A stretch of DNA of 64,000 nt from Actinorugispora endophytica (lineage in GTDB: Bacteria > Actinomycetota > Actinomycetes > Streptosporangiales > Streptosporangiaceae): the NCBI RefSeq assembly GCF_004363075.1, contig NZ_SNYN01000010.1, forward strand, positions 34,791-98,790, in the 5' to 3' direction. Under the pieces are notes generated by a model. The model worked only from the letters and a program-made list of their open reading frames with translations. It was not told the DNA's origin and did not search any database. Positions 50,056-59,052 of the stretch are shown piece after piece; position 1 is the first letter of the stretch, and the number at the start of each line of letters is the position of its first letter. The translations under genes and the position numbers were made by a program.

Positions 50056-50758
50056 CCAGTGCTTCCCGCCCCATCCCACGCCCGGTCACGGATCACCCAT
50101 GCCAACTGTCTTGATATTTCCTCGCCGAAGCACCGTAATGGCGCGCCCAAAATCCGGTCACCCTCACTTTTGAGGCACTTACTGGGGTCTGTGGTGAAAA
50201 TCGAGGGAAGTTGTTCATATTTCCCTGGAATCCGGTACGCGGCGCAATGGACGCGACACGCGCTGGATGCGTCGAATGCCGATTATATCGGTTGGCCGGT
50301 CCCACTAAATGCCGGTCCGCAACACCGGGAGTTCATCCCGGGCGGAACCGATAGGGATTCCGCTGCCGCCCTTGACCTCGTTCTTTCATAATGGCCTGTT
50401 CGTCCGCCGGTGGGGGTGTTTCCGCTTGAGGCAACGGCGGGGGCGCGGCCGCGGACACGGCGACGGCCCGATGCGTCCGGGCGGGCCGCCGGGGGGCACG
50501 GGCCACGGACGGGAGGCCGCGGCCTCCCGGGCCCGGCCCGCGGACGTGCGAGAACCGGGGAGGCCCCACGCGGGACGTGCTTCTGCCCCGTGTGGGGACG
50601 AGAGCTTCGACAACCCTTGTCGTTCCAAGTCAGAGGCGCTTTCCCCGTCCACGGGCCATGGTCGGCCCCCACCTCCGCGGAAGCCCGGGGCTAGGATCGT
50701 CGAGCCGTCCCAAATCGGCCGAAATGTCAGCGAGCAAACGGAATCCGGGTTTCCTGCC
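50056..50758. promoter_or_regulatory. Divergent intergenic region, GTPase operon and kinase
   Basis: Seven hundred bases between two divergent genes. Positions about 50095-50410 are notably A/T-rich (TTGATATTTCCTC, CATATTTCCC, GCCGATTATATCGG), which suits promoters and regulator sites; GCCGATTATATCGGTTGGC contains a short CCGAT-ATCGG palindrome near 50279-50290. From 50410 to 50758 it is G/C-rich with no credible CDS, although an open frame runs through into the kinase. No motif match to the SigB-like consensus. Confidence 0.45.
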
Positions 50759-52414
50759 GTGAAGACCACGAACACCCCGCCGATCGTGCTGCCCTCCACC
50801 GCGACGGACCTGACCCCCGAGGACCCGTCCCAGATCGGCTCGTACCGGCTGCTCAAGCGGCTCGGCGCGGGCGGGATGGGGGTCGTCTACGCCGGGGTGG
50901 ACGCGCACGGGGGCGTGGTGGCGGTCAAGGTCGTCCACGCCGAGTACGCGGCCGACCCCGAGTTCCGGGCGCGGTTCGCCCGCGAGGTCGACCTGCTCGG
51001 CCGGGTCGGCGGAGCGTGCGCGGTCCCCCTGCTGGGCGCGGACCCGCAGGCCGCCCGGCCCTGGCTGGCCACCCCGTTCGTCTCCGGCTCCACGCTCGGC
51101 GGCTACGTCCGCAGGCACGGGCCGATCCGCGAGCCCCTGCTGCGCGGGCTGGCCGCCGGGGTCGCCGAGGCGCTCACGCGCATCCACGAGGCCGGGATCG
51201 CGCACCGCGACCTCAAGCCCGCCAACGTGATCCTGTCCCCCAACGGGCCGCGCGTGCTCGACTTCGGCATCGCCCGCGCCGTGGACGAGACCGCGCTCAC
51301 CCGCACCGGGAGCGTCATCGGCTCCCCCGGCTGGATCAGCCCCGACCACTACCGGGGCGCGCCCGCGACGTTCGCCGACGACGTCTTCGCCTGGGGCGGC
51401 CTCGTCGCCTACGCGGCCACCGGGCGCCCGCCGTTCGGCAAGGGCTCTCCCGACGCGATCGGCTACCGGGTCGTCCACGAGGAACCCGACCTGGACGGGT
51501 TCACCGGTCCGCTCGCGGACCTGGCCCGCGCCGCGCTCGACAAGGACGCCTCGAAGCGCCCGACGGCCGCGCGGCTGCTGACCGGGATCGCCGCTGTCGG
51601 GCAGCGGTTCGCGCCCAGCGTCTCCAACGCCTCGGAGGCCACCCACGTGCTCTCCCAGGTGCTGGACGACAACTGGACCGGCGTCGAGGCGCCGTCGGGG
51701 GTCGCGTTCGCCCTCGAGACGCGCCGGAACCGCCGGTTCCGCGCTCTGACCGTGGCGGCGTCGGCCGTGGCCGCGGTCGCGCTGGTGGTGGCGCTGGGAA
51801 CCGCCGCCGTGGCCTCGGGCGCGGACAGCCCGCTGTGGTCGTGGATCCCGGCCCTGGCCTCCGGGACGGCCCCCGACCAGCAGGCCGCGGGGCCGGCGGG
51901 GAGCGACGGGCGGGACGGCGCCGACGGGGAGGACGGAAAGGACGCCCCGCCGAGCCCGGAGGCGTCCGCGAGCCCCGGCGGGGAGCCGGAGGAGGCGGAG
52001 GAGAACGGCGGCCGGGAGGCCCCCGGGTCCGGCGGGGGCTCCGCCGAGTCGCTCACCGGGACGGCGGTGCTGGGTCCGACCTCGCAGCCCGGAAGCGGGC
52101 GGCCGTCGGGGTCCCTCGTCGTGGGCTTCGCGCCGCAGGGCGGGTCGGCGCGGTGGGGGGTGCTCGCGGACGGCGCCGAGGTGCTGTGCGCGTGGAGCTT
52201 CTGCCAGGACCGGGGCGGCGCGGTGAGCGACGGCGCCGCGGGGACCGTCCCCTCCACGCCCCAGGCCCTGGTGGACCACCTGTCGGGCCACGCGCGGGCG
52301 GAGATCCTCGCCGAGGTCACCTACACCGTCGGCGACGACGGGACCGCCCGGATCACCCGGGTCGTGGAGCGGCACCGCGCCGGCGCCGACGGCGCGGCCC
52401 CGCCCTGGGCCTGA
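50759..52414 (+). CDS. Receptor-like Ser/Thr protein kinase (PknB type)
   Basis: A 551-residue kinase. Residues about 28-285 form a complete Hanks-type domain: GAGGMGVVY, VAVKVV (Lys57), HRDLKPANV, DFGIAR, and the substrate segment TRTGSVIGSPGWISPDHYRG. A TM helix (LTVAASAVAAVALVVALGT) near 330 leads to a Gly/Asp/Glu-rich extracellular linker and a C-terminal ~130-residue domain without PASTA signature. Phosphorylates proteins on Ser/Thr after an external signal. Divergent from the pseudokinase-GTPase operon, so a functional link is plausible. The GTG start is uncertain; only a poor GGAAT lies upstream. Confidence 0.88.
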   Translation: MKTTNTPPIVLPSTATDLTPEDPSQIGSYRLLKRLGAGGMGVVYAGVDAHGGVVAVKVVHAEYAADPEFRARFAREVDLLGRVGGACAVPLLGADPQAARPWLATPFVSGSTLGGYVRRHGPIREPLLRGLAAGVAEALTRIHEAGIAHRDLKPANVILSPNGPRVLDFGIARAVDETALTRTGSVIGSPGWISPDHYRGAPATFADDVFAWGGLVAYAATGRPPFGKGSPDAIGYRVVHEEPDLDGFTGPLADLARAALDKDASKRPTAARLLTGIAAVGQRFAPSVSNASEATHVLSQVLDDNWTGVEAPSGVAFALETRRNRRFRALTVAASAVAAVALVVALGTAAVASGADSPLWSWIPALASGTAPDQQAAGPAGSDGRDGADGEDGKDAPPSPEASASPGGEPEEAEENGGREAPGSGGGSAESLTGTAVLGPTSQPGSGRPSGSLVVGFAPQGGSARWGVLADGAEVLCAWSFCQDRGGAVSDGAAGTVPSTPQALVDHLSGHARAEILAEVTYTVGDDGTARITRVVERHRAGADGAAPPWA

Positions 52415-52444
52415 CCGGTCGCCCGCCGGCCGGGGCCGCGCCGG

Positions 52445-52846
52445 TCAGCCGCAGTTGGTGCCGGTGCGGACCACCCACTGGGTGCCGATGAGGCCGCCCC
52501 AGTCGACGCACTCGCCCGGCGCCGACAGGTAGACCGGTCCGGCGTACTGGGCGAAGTCCCCCGCGTCGGTCGTCCACGCGGTGGACGTGTCCTTCTTCAG
52601 CCCCGCCTCGGCGCGCACCCGGGTGCCCTGGTCGCTCAGCACGGTGACCACGCAGTTCTTGCGGGTGGAGGAGCTGTAGGTCAGGTACACCGTGCCCGCG
52701 GAGCCGATGGGCGCGGAGTTCACGACGGAGTAGCCCTGTCCGCAGACGCCGTTGTAGGAGGCCGCCGAGGCGGGGGCGGCCGCCACCGCCGACCCCGCGA
52801 GGAGCACCGCCGCGGCCAGCCCCGACCCGGCCAGCTTCTTGATCAT
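52445..52846 (-). CDS. Spore-associated protein A-like secreted protein
   Basis: A 133-residue exported protein. A Sec signal ends at ASA before SYNGVCGQGYSVV. The mature ~100 residues contain the SapA pattern: CGQGYSVVNSAPIGSAGTVYLTYSSSTRKNCVVTVL, AGPVYLSAPGECVDWGG, and a final TNCG, with four Cys likely forming two disulfides. In Streptomyces SapA is linked to the spore surface and aerial hyphae. ATG with GGAGGGG-like site upstream. Suggests a sporulating mycelial host. Confidence 0.85.
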   Translation of the reverse strand: MIKKLAGSGLAAAVLLAGSAVAAAPASAASYNGVCGQGYSVVNSAPIGSAGTVYLTYSSSTRKNCVVTVLSDQGTRVRAEAGLKKDTSTAWTTDAGDFAQYAGPVYLSAPGECVDWGGLIGTQWVVRTGTNCG

Positions 52847-52891
52847 GGAGGGGTTCCTGTCATCGTGGGACGCCGCGGACGGGCACGGCCG

Positions 52892-52915
52892 TGGATACGG
52901 ATACGGATACGGGCA
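52892..52915 (-). promoter_or_regulatory. Tandem GGATAC repeats upstream of SapA-like gene
   Basis: Three GGATAC units in direct succession (plus-strand orientation), about 50 bases upstream of the start. On the gene strand this gives repeated GTATCC; it may be a regulator site or promoter element. Confidence 0.4.
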
Positions 52916-52944
52916 TGCTAGCGTCCGTTTCTTGGCGCCCTCCC

Positions 52945-53008
52945 CGGTGATCTCGACCTTTCCGGGGTCTCAGAGGTGATCGAGACCCCGGAAAGGTCGA
53001 GATCACCG
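52945..53008 (-). terminator. 27-bp perfect hairpin after rarA, GGTGATCTCGACC family
   Basis: Arms 52945-52971 and 52982-53008 are exact complements with a ten-base loop. Begins two bases past the rarA stop codon and is preceded on the plus strand by GCGTCCGTTTCTTGGCG, as at 41 kb. Confidence 0.8.
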
Positions 53009-53009
53009 A

Positions 53010-54338
53010 CTAGCGGGGCGGTCCGCCGCGCAGGACGCCCTTGATGCGCTCCAACACCTCGGCGAACCGGCGCTCGGCGCCGTGCGTGGTGGGCCGGTAG
53101 TACTGCGCTCCGGCCAGGGCGTCGGGGGCGTACTGCTGGGCGACGACCCCGCCGGGGTGGTCGTGCGGGTAGCGGTACTCCTCGCCGTGGCCGAGTTCGG
53201 CCGCCCCCTTGTAGTGGCCGTCGCGCAGGTGCGGCGGGACCGAGCCGACCCGGCCCGCGCGCACGTCCCGCATCGCCGCGTCGATCGCCGAGACCACCGA
53301 GTTGGACTTCGGGGCGAGCGCGATGTGGATGACGGCCTGGGCCAGGTTGATGCGGGCCTCGGGCAGGCCGATCAGCTCGACGGCCTGGGCCGCGGCGATC
53401 GCCGCCTGCAGCGCGCTGGGGTCGGCCATGCCGACGTCCTCGCTGGCGTGCACGACGACGCGGCGGGCGATGAAGCGCGGGTCCTCGCCCGCCTCGATCA
53501 TCCGGGCCAGGTAGTGCAGCGCCGCGTCCACGTCGCTGCCGCGCATGCTCTTGATGAACGCGCTGACCACGTCGTAGTGCTGGTCGCCGGACCGGTCGTA
53601 GCGCACCGCGTGCCGGTCCACCGCGCGCTCGACGTCGGCCACGGTGATCTCGTCCCGGCCCCCCGCGACCAGGGCCGCGGCCTCCAGGTAGGTGAGCGAG
53701 CGCCGCGCGTCGCCCCCGGCCAGCCGGGTCAGATGCGCGAGGGCCTCCTCGGCGAGGGTGTGGCGCCCCTTGAGGCCGCGCTCGTCGGTGAGCGCGCGCT
53801 CCACGACGGTGCGGACGTCCTCCTCGGTGTGCGACTCCAGGGTGAGCAGCAGCGAGCGGGACAGCAGCGGGCTGATGACCGAGAAGAACGGGTTCTCGGT
53901 GGTCGCGCCGATGAAGCTCACCCAGCGGTTCTCCACCGACGGCAGCAGCGCGTCCTGCTGGGTCTTGCTGAAGCGGTGCACCTCGTCCACGAACAGCAGC
54001 GTGCGGGTGCCGCGCATCCCCATCTCCCGGCGGGCGGTGTCCACCACCGCGCGGATGTCCTTGACCCCGGCGGTCACCGCCGAGAGCTCGACGAACCGCC
54101 GCTTGGTGACCCGGCTGACCACCGTCGCCAGCGTGGTCTTCCCGGTCCCCGGCGGTCCCCACAGCAGCAGCGACATGGGCGCGTCGTCCTCGACCAGGCG
54201 GCGCAGCGGGCTGCCCTCGCCGAGCAGGTGCCGCTGGCCGACCACCTCGTCCAGGGTGCGCGGCCGCATGCGCACCGCGAGCGGCTCCTCGGAGCGCTGG
54301 GCTTCGGCCCCGGCATCGTCGAACAGTGTTTCGGACAC
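53010..54338 (-). CDS. rarA: Replication-associated recombination protein A (RarA/MgsA)
   Basis: A 442-residue AAA+ ATPase that acts at stalled forks. Walker [15 protein letters not shown] and Walker [17 protein letters not shown] are near residues 66-115, then a sensor segment [13 protein letters not shown], and the RarA C-terminal tetramerisation part ending ...[19 protein letters not shown] start. The PAP2 and SpoIIE-type genes lie upstream on the same strand, but a strong hairpin separates them. Housekeeping gene, highly conserved. Confidence 0.95.
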   Translation of the reverse strand: MSETLFDDAGAEAQRSEEPLAVRMRPRTLDEVVGQRHLLGEGSPLRRLVEDDAPMSLLLWGPPGTGKTTLATVVSRVTKRRFVELSAVTAGVKDIRAVVDTARREMGMRGTRTLLFVDEVHRFSKTQQDALLPSVENRWVSFIGATTENPFFSVISPLLSRSLLLTLESHTEEDVRTVVERALTDERGLKGRHTLAEEALAHLTRLAGGDARRSLTYLEAAALVAGGRDEITVADVERAVDRHAVRYDRSGDQHYDVVSAFIKSMRGSDVDAALHYLARMIEAGEDPRFIARRVVVHASEDVGMADPSALQAAIAAAQAVELIGLPEARINLAQAVIHIALAPKSNSVVSAIDAAMRDVRAGRVGSVPPHLRDGHYKGAAELGHGEEYRYPHDHPGGVVAQQYAPDALAGAQYYRPTTHGAERRFAEVLERIKGVLRGGPPR

Positions 54339-54393
54339 GGTCCAAGCCTACTGACCGAGGTCCGGTCACCGGATTCAACGTTGGCGCCACTCC

Positions 54394-54456
54394 CGACGGT
54401 CCTGACGTCAGCGCCCTGGGACCGCGGGTTCCAGGGCGCTGGCGTCAGGACCGTCG
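54394..54456. repeat. 26-bp hairpin, GACGGTCCTGACG family
   Basis: Arms 54394-54419 and 54431-54456 pair with a single G-T wobble; the left arm begins CGACGGTCCTGACGTCAG. The right arm runs into the end of the PAP2 coding region. The tail CGACGGAACCGG resembles the other family members. Confidence 0.7.
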
Positions 54457-55077
54457 ACGGAACCGGAACGAGGGGCGCGGCAGCAGCACCGCGCCCCAGA
54501 CGAGCAGACCCACTCCCCACCCCAGCAGCGCTCCGCCGACCGTGTCCGAGAACCAGTGCGCCCCCAGATACATCCGGCTCCACGCCATCAACGCGGTGAA
54601 CGCCACCGCGGCCGGCACCGTCCAGACCCGCGCGCGGCCCGGGGAGACGGCGACGGCCGCCGCCGCCAGGGCCCCGGCGAACGCCGCGTGCCCGGAGGGG
54701 TAGGAGGGCGACGTCTCCAGCACCAGCGGGTCGAGCGGGCGGGCGCGGCCCAGCAGCGCCTTGGCCGCCGGGACCGCGGCCAGGGACGTGACGGCCCAGG
54801 CGCACACGACCAGCAGCGCCGGTTCCCACCGCCGCCGCAGCAGCAGCGGGACCACCAGCCCGGCCAGCAGGAGACCTCCCCACGGCCACCCCCCGATGAC
54901 GTGGCAGAAGGTCGCCACCGCGGTCAGGAACGGGGTCCTCTCGCCCGCGACGGCCTCGGTGAGCGCGGTGTCCAGCCCTTTGAGGAGCGGGACGGCGATA
55001 CCGAAGGCGAGCGGCGTGGTCATCGCCGCGAAGGCGGCCAGCAGCCCGACGGAACCCCACCCGACCCCCCTGGGCAT
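54445..55077 (-). CDS. PAP2-family phosphatase
   Basis: A 210-residue membrane phosphatase with about five to six TM helices. The three PAP2 motifs are clear: KALLGRARP, PSYPSGHAAF and SRMYLGAHWFSDTVGG. Dephosphorylates a lipid phosphate such as phosphatidic acid or undecaprenyl pyrophosphate outside the membrane. It starts three bases after the SpoIIE-type phosphatase stop and is therefore co-transcribed with it. Substrate not determined. Confidence 0.9.
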   Translation of the reverse strand: MPRGVGWGSVGLLAAFAAMTTPLAFGIAVPLLKGLDTALTEAVAGERTPFLTAVATFCHVIGGWPWGGLLLAGLVVPLLLRRRWEPALLVVCAWAVTSLAAVPAAKALLGRARPLDPLVLETSPSYPSGHAAFAGALAAAAVAVSPGRARVWTVPAAVAFTALMAWSRMYLGAHWFSDTVGGALLGWGVGLLVWGAVLLPRPSFRFRRRS

Positions 55078-55080
55078 CGG

Positions 55081-57114
55081 TCAGCGCATCCGGGCGATGA
55101 GGATCGCGATGTCGTCGCCCCGCCCGGCGGGGACGAGCTCGGCCAGGGACGAGGCCGCCCCCTGCACGTCGCGGGCCTTCGCGCTCAGTTCCCGGCCGAC
55201 CGCGGCCAGGCCGTCGTCCATGAGCACCCCCGAACTCTCCACGAGCCCGTCCGAGCAGATCAGGAGCGTGCTCTCGGGGTCCAGGCGGTGACTGCTGACC
55301 GGGTACTTGGCCTCCGGGTCCACCCCGAGGGGAGGGCCGGTCTCGGGCGCCCACACCTCGAAGCCCGACTCGGTGGCGAGCACCACGGGGGGCTGCCCCG
55401 CCCAGGCCGCCTGAAGCTGCCCCAGGTCCAGGTCGAGTACGAGGTAGCCGCAGGTGGCGAAGGCGATCTCGCCGGTCTCGGCGAGCAGCCGGTTGGTCTC
55501 GGCCACGACCGCCCCCGGGTCGCTCTGGTTGCTGACGTAGGCCCGGAAGGCCATCCGGATCTGCCCCATCGCGGCGGCGGCCTCCACCCCGTGCCCCTGC
55601 ACGTCCCCCACGACCAGGCCGATGCGCCTTCCGGGCAGCCGGATGGCGTCGTAGAAGTCGCCGCACACCCGCCACCCGGCGCGCGCGGGCAGGTAGCGCA
55701 CCGCCACGTCGAGTTCGGGGAAGTCCGGCGGCTGCGGCGGCAGCATGCGCTTCTGCAGGGCGTCCGCGAGCTCCAGTTCGGCCTGCTGGCGGTTGACACG
55801 CTGCAGCGCCTGCCCCGCCAGTCCGGCCAGGGTCAGCATGAGCGCGCGCTCGTCGGGGGTGGCGTGGTGCGGCTGGGTCCAGGCCACCGCCCACACGCCC
55901 AGGGCGACCTTGGTGTCGCCGAAGATCGGCACGAACGCCCAGGAGTGGCTCCCCGTGTGGTGCAGGGCCTCCTCGACGGCCGGGAACCGCTCCAGGACCT
56001 CGGCGCGGCTCTCGAAGAAGCGGGGCTGGCGGTCCTGCAGGACCGCTCCGGCGGGGAACGACGCGTCCCTGTGATCGGGGCCCTCCAGCCACCTGTCGGA
56101 CGCGTCCCCGGTTCCCGAGGGGTGGTTCACCAGGTCGTCCTCGTCCAGCAGCATGACGCGCGCGCCGTCTCCGCCGAAGATCGGCATGAACTCCTCGCTG
56201 AGCAGGCCGGTGACCTCCTGCACCGTGGTGGCGGAGACGAGCTTGGCGGCCAGCTCGTTGACCTGCCGCCCCTGCGCCGCCTCGATGCGGCGGCGGTCCG
56301 CCAGGCGCCGGACCAGCTGGACGTGCTCGGTCATGTCGTCGACGATGCCGACGATCCGGGGGCGCTCCCCGCCCATGTAGGAGCCGCGCGCGTACAGCCA
56401 GCGCTCGTCACCCACCTGGTCGAACATCCGGAAGCGCTGTTCGTAGTCGCGCCCCTGGTAGGAGGCCTCCATGGCGTCGCGCAGCCGGGCGATGTCGTCC
56501 CGGTGCACCCGCGCCAGGCACTCCTCCAGGGTGCGGGCGTCCCCGACGAGCATCCGCCCCAGCGGGGAGGGGCCGAAGATCTCCTCCAGCTCCCCGCTGG
56601 CCAGGTCCAGGATCCACATGGCGGTGTCGGCGTCGCGCAGCCGCAGTTCGGTGACGATGCGCAGCGTCTCCTCGTCCCTTCCGATGCCGGACAGCTGGAC
56701 GACGACGCCGCCCGCGCCCTCAGCGCCGTCCGACGACAGCGCGCGCGCCCTGACCGTGGCGCGGCACGTCCCGCCGTCGGCCGTGCGGATCACCAGGTCG
56801 GGGGAGCGCTCGGAGGCTCCGCGCAGTGACGTCCGGTGCTGCGCCCAGGCCCGCCCGTGGTCGCCGGCCTCGAACAGCTCCGGCCAGGGGCGCCCTTTCA
56901 CCTTGTCGGGCGCGTACCCCAGAAAGTCGGTGAAGGCCTTGTTGACCAGCACGACCGCTCCGGCTTGGTCGGCCACGAGCATCGCCGCCGGCGCATGGTG
57001 GAACGCCGCACCGGACGGATCACCCATTTCCGCAGCAAAAGCGGCACCGGTCAGTCCTCCGGAACCGGCGAAGCCGTCAGTTGTGCCGGTTGAGCCGTTC
57101 ACGTAATAGATCAT
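55081..57114 (-). CDS. PAS-GAF-SpoIIE PP2C phosphatase
   Basis: A ~677-residue multi-domain protein. A first PAS domain (AAFHHAPAAMLVADQAGAVVLVNKAFTDFLGY) and a second PAS/PAC (LRIVTELRLRDADTAMWILDLASGELEEIF) are followed by a GAF domain and a SpoIIE PP2C catalytic domain (WRVCGDFYDAIRLPGRRIGLVVGDVQGHGVEAA, with metal-binding Asp in DVQGHG). These phosphatases usually activate anti-anti-sigma factors in partner-switching modules. The start is uncertain (ATG at 57114, with weak ribosome site; a TTG-start extension exists). Upstream of PAP2 in a two-gene operon. It could control the SigB-like factor 33 kb away; that is inference. Confidence 0.88.
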   Translation of the reverse strand: MIYYVNGSTGTTDGFAGSGGLTGAAFAAEMGDPSGAAFHHAPAAMLVADQAGAVVLVNKAFTDFLGYAPDKVKGRPWPELFEAGDHGRAWAQHRTSLRGASERSPDLVIRTADGGTCRATVRARALSSDGAEGAGGVVVQLSGIGRDEETLRIVTELRLRDADTAMWILDLASGELEEIFGPSPLGRMLVGDARTLEECLARVHRDDIARLRDAMEASYQGRDYEQRFRMFDQVGDERWLYARGSYMGGERPRIVGIVDDMTEHVQLVRRLADRRRIEAAQGRQVNELAAKLVSATTVQEVTGLLSEEFMPIFGGDGARVMLLDEDDLVNHPSGTGDASDRWLEGPDHRDASFPAGAVLQDRQPRFFESRAEVLERFPAVEEALHHTGSHSWAFVPIFGDTKVALGVWAVAWTQPHHATPDERALMLTLAGLAGQALQRVNRQQAELELADALQKRMLPPQPPDFPELDVAVRYLPARAGWRVCGDFYDAIRLPGRRIGLVVGDVQGHGVEAAAAMGQIRMAFRAYVSNQSDPGAVVAETNRLLAETGEIAFATCGYLVLDLDLGQLQAAWAGQPPVVLATESGFEVWAPETGPPLGVDPEAKYPVSSHRLDPESTLLICSDGLVESSGVLMDDGLAAVGRELSAKARDVQGAASSLAELVPAGRGDDIAILIARMR

Positions 57115-57506
57115 CCCTGTGTCGTCGCGAATGTCCCACCCGCGCCCACGGGCCTTCCCCAACGAACATCCGATTCAGCCTACTTTAACGACGTAACCAC
57201 CCCTTTACACAGGTCATCGTCTGGAAGAGGTGGTCTTTCACACCGTCCGACAGTACCGCCGGACAATCCACCGCAAAGGAAGAAGAAATCGGTCAATCTT
57301 GGGAAGCCCCTTACGGACGATCCGCTCCGGTCGGCCGATTCTTGTCGTTCCCTTGACCTCTGCATTGCTCGGCGCCGTCGAGAATCCGGCACACAAGATC
57401 CAACTCTAGCGGTTCGGCCCCGCGCCCGCCTCCCTCCGCGCCGGGCGCTCCGGCCCGAGGAGGGCGGCTCCCCCGAACGCGTGAAGACCCCCGCCGGCTC
57501 GTACTT
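57115..57506. other. Intergenic region left of the IS element
   Basis: About 390 bases without a gene, the upstream region of the SpoIIE-type gene. Relatively A/T-rich at 57120-57320. No credible CDS. It runs into the left inverted repeat of the IS30-type element. Confidence 0.45.
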
Positions 57507-57515
57507 GGGTTCTAA

Positions 57516-57558
57516 CGGTGGTCGCAACACCCTGACTCTGGCGAGGTTGCGACCACCG
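57516..57558 (+). repeat. Hairpin over the transposase start
   Basis: CGGTGGTCGCAAC (57516-57528) and GTTGCGACCACCG (57546-57558) form a perfect 13-bp stem with a 17-base loop. The right arm includes the G of the GTG start codon, so the structure could hide the start from ribosomes on read-through transcripts. Confidence 0.75.
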
Positions 57559-58943
57559 TGTCGTTTTCCAAGCAAGAACTAGCCCGGCTGCGGGAACGGT
57601 TCCTAGAACGGATGGCCCAGTCCGGCAACGTCACCGAGACAGCCCGAGAGCTGGGGATCAATCGCAACACCGCGTTCGGGTGGGCACGCAAAGCAGGGCT
57701 GCGCTCCCGGCGCCAGCAACGCCCCCACCCAGCCCACAAGGACTACGAACGCCTACGCAGACGCGCTGTGCCTCGCCGCGAGGCCGCCCGGCGGGTCGGG
57801 ATCAACGAGCGCACCGCCAAAGACTGGGACCGCGGGGTACGCAAGTCCGGCAACTCCAGGATCTACCCCGATGGTCGCCGGGTGAACTACTCCACCGGGC
57901 AGACCACCATGGAGTCCATGACCACCCCCGCACCCACCATGACCGCGCTCGAAAGACCGGTCCACCCGCGCTTTTTGACCCTGCGAGAACGGGAACGGAT
58001 CGCGGACCCGGACCGGGCGGGGTGGAGCCTGCGAGCGATCGGCCGCGATCTGGGGCACCCCGCGTCCACGATCAAGCGTGAGCTCGACCACCATCGCAGC
58101 CCGGACGGCTCCTATGGTGCCTATGCGGCCCAGCGCCGGGCGGTTGCCGGGCGGGCACGTCCCAAACCTGCCAAGCTCGCCTGCCCCGGCCCTTTGCGCG
58201 ACTACGTCGCCCAGGGGTTGGAGGAACAATGGTCTCCGGAGCAGATCAGCCAACGGCTCGTTCAAGAGCACCCCGATGACCAGGACATGCGTGTGAGCCA
58301 CGAAACCATCTACCAAGCGCTCTACGTCCAGGCCCGGGGCGGGCTCAAGCGCGAGGTCGCCGCCGCGCTGCGCACCGGCCGGATCCGACGCAAGCCGCAC
58401 CGCTCACCCGAGCGCAGGCAGAGCCGGTTCGTCGATGAGATGGTGGTGATCAGCGAGCGTCCCGCCGAGGCCGAAGACCGTGCCGTTCCTGGGCGTTGGG
58501 AGGGCGATCTCATCCTCGGAGCGGGCAACAAGTCCGCGATCATCACCCTGGTCGAGCGCTCCACCCGGTACGTGCTGCTCGGGCATCTGCCCGGTGAGCA
58601 CACCGCCGAGGCGGTCGGGGGTGTGCTGAGCGCTCTGATCGGTGAGCTGCCCGAACATCTGCGCGGTTCGTTGACCTGGGATCAGGGCAGCGAGATGGCC
58701 GGCCACAGGACGTTCTCGGTGGCTACGGGGGTGCCGGTGTTCTTCTGCGACCCCGCCTCTCCTTGGCAGCGCGGGTCGAACGAGAACACCAACGGGCTGT
58801 TGCGCCAGTACTTTCCCAAGGGCACCGACCTGTCAGTGCACAGCCCGCTGGATCTGGAGCATGTCGCTCAGAAGCTGAACGGTCGACCACGCAAAACGCT
58901 CGGCTGGGAAACCCCAGCCGAGCGTCTGCTTACACTCGTCTAA
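57558..58943 (+). CDS. IS30-family transposase
   Basis: A 461-residue DDE transposase. An N-terminal helix-turn-helix region (FLERMAQSGNVTETARELGINRNTAFGWARKAG and LTLRERERIADPDRAGWSLRAIGRDLGHPASTIKRELDHH) binds the ends. Catalytic residues: Asp in RWEGDLILG, Asp in LTWDQGSEM, Glu in NENTNGLLRQYFPKG, the IS30 DDE signature with its KG ending. GTG start lies at the 3' arm of a hairpin. It is intact, with no frameshift. The longer N terminus (about 120 residues) beyond typical IS30 proteins carries an extra DNA-binding region. Confidence 0.93.
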   Translation: MSFSKQELARLRERFLERMAQSGNVTETARELGINRNTAFGWARKAGLRSRRQQRPHPAHKDYERLRRRAVPRREAARRVGINERTAKDWDRGVRKSGNSRIYPDGRRVNYSTGQTTMESMTTPAPTMTALERPVHPRFLTLRERERIADPDRAGWSLRAIGRDLGHPASTIKRELDHHRSPDGSYGAYAAQRRAVAGRARPKPAKLACPGPLRDYVAQGLEEQWSPEQISQRLVQEHPDDQDMRVSHETIYQALYVQARGGLKREVAAALRTGRIRRKPHRSPERRQSRFVDEMVVISERPAEAEDRAVPGRWEGDLILGAGNKSAIITLVERSTRYVLLGHLPGEHTAEAVGGVLSALIGELPEHLRGSLTWDQGSEMAGHRTFSVATGVPVFFCDPASPWQRGSNENTNGLLRQYFPKGTDLSVHSPLDLEHVAQKLNGRPRKTLGWETPAERLLTLV

Positions 58944-59052
58944 TCAACGAGGTGTTGCGAGAACCCGTTGAATCCGCCGTATCACCGGTGGGGGCCTTCA
59001 CGTGTCCGGGGCGGGCGGCGGTCGTCCGACCGCCCCGGCGGAACACCGCTTC

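Larger units (their letters stand above)
57507..58975 (+). mobile_element. IS30-family insertion sequence, apparently complete
   Basis: Contains a single intact 461-codon transposase flanked by imperfect terminal inverted repeats of ~25 bp: left end about 57507-57531 and right end about 58951-58975 match in 19 of 25 positions, the inner nine bases CGCAACACC exactly. The exact outer ends and target duplication cannot be fixed by eye. Base composition is somewhat less G/C-rich than the neighbours, which fits recent arrival. Confidence 0.8.

Noticed and set aside
50309-50758. N-terminal extension of the Ser/Thr kinase
   Set aside because: The frame is open but Arg/Gly/Pro-rich without domain; third-position pattern is not coding-like before 50759.
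57115-57162. Extension of the SpoIIE-type phosphatase to a TTG
   Set aside because: TTG starts are rare here and no ribosome site precedes it; the ATG at 57114 is also weak, so start is left uncertain.
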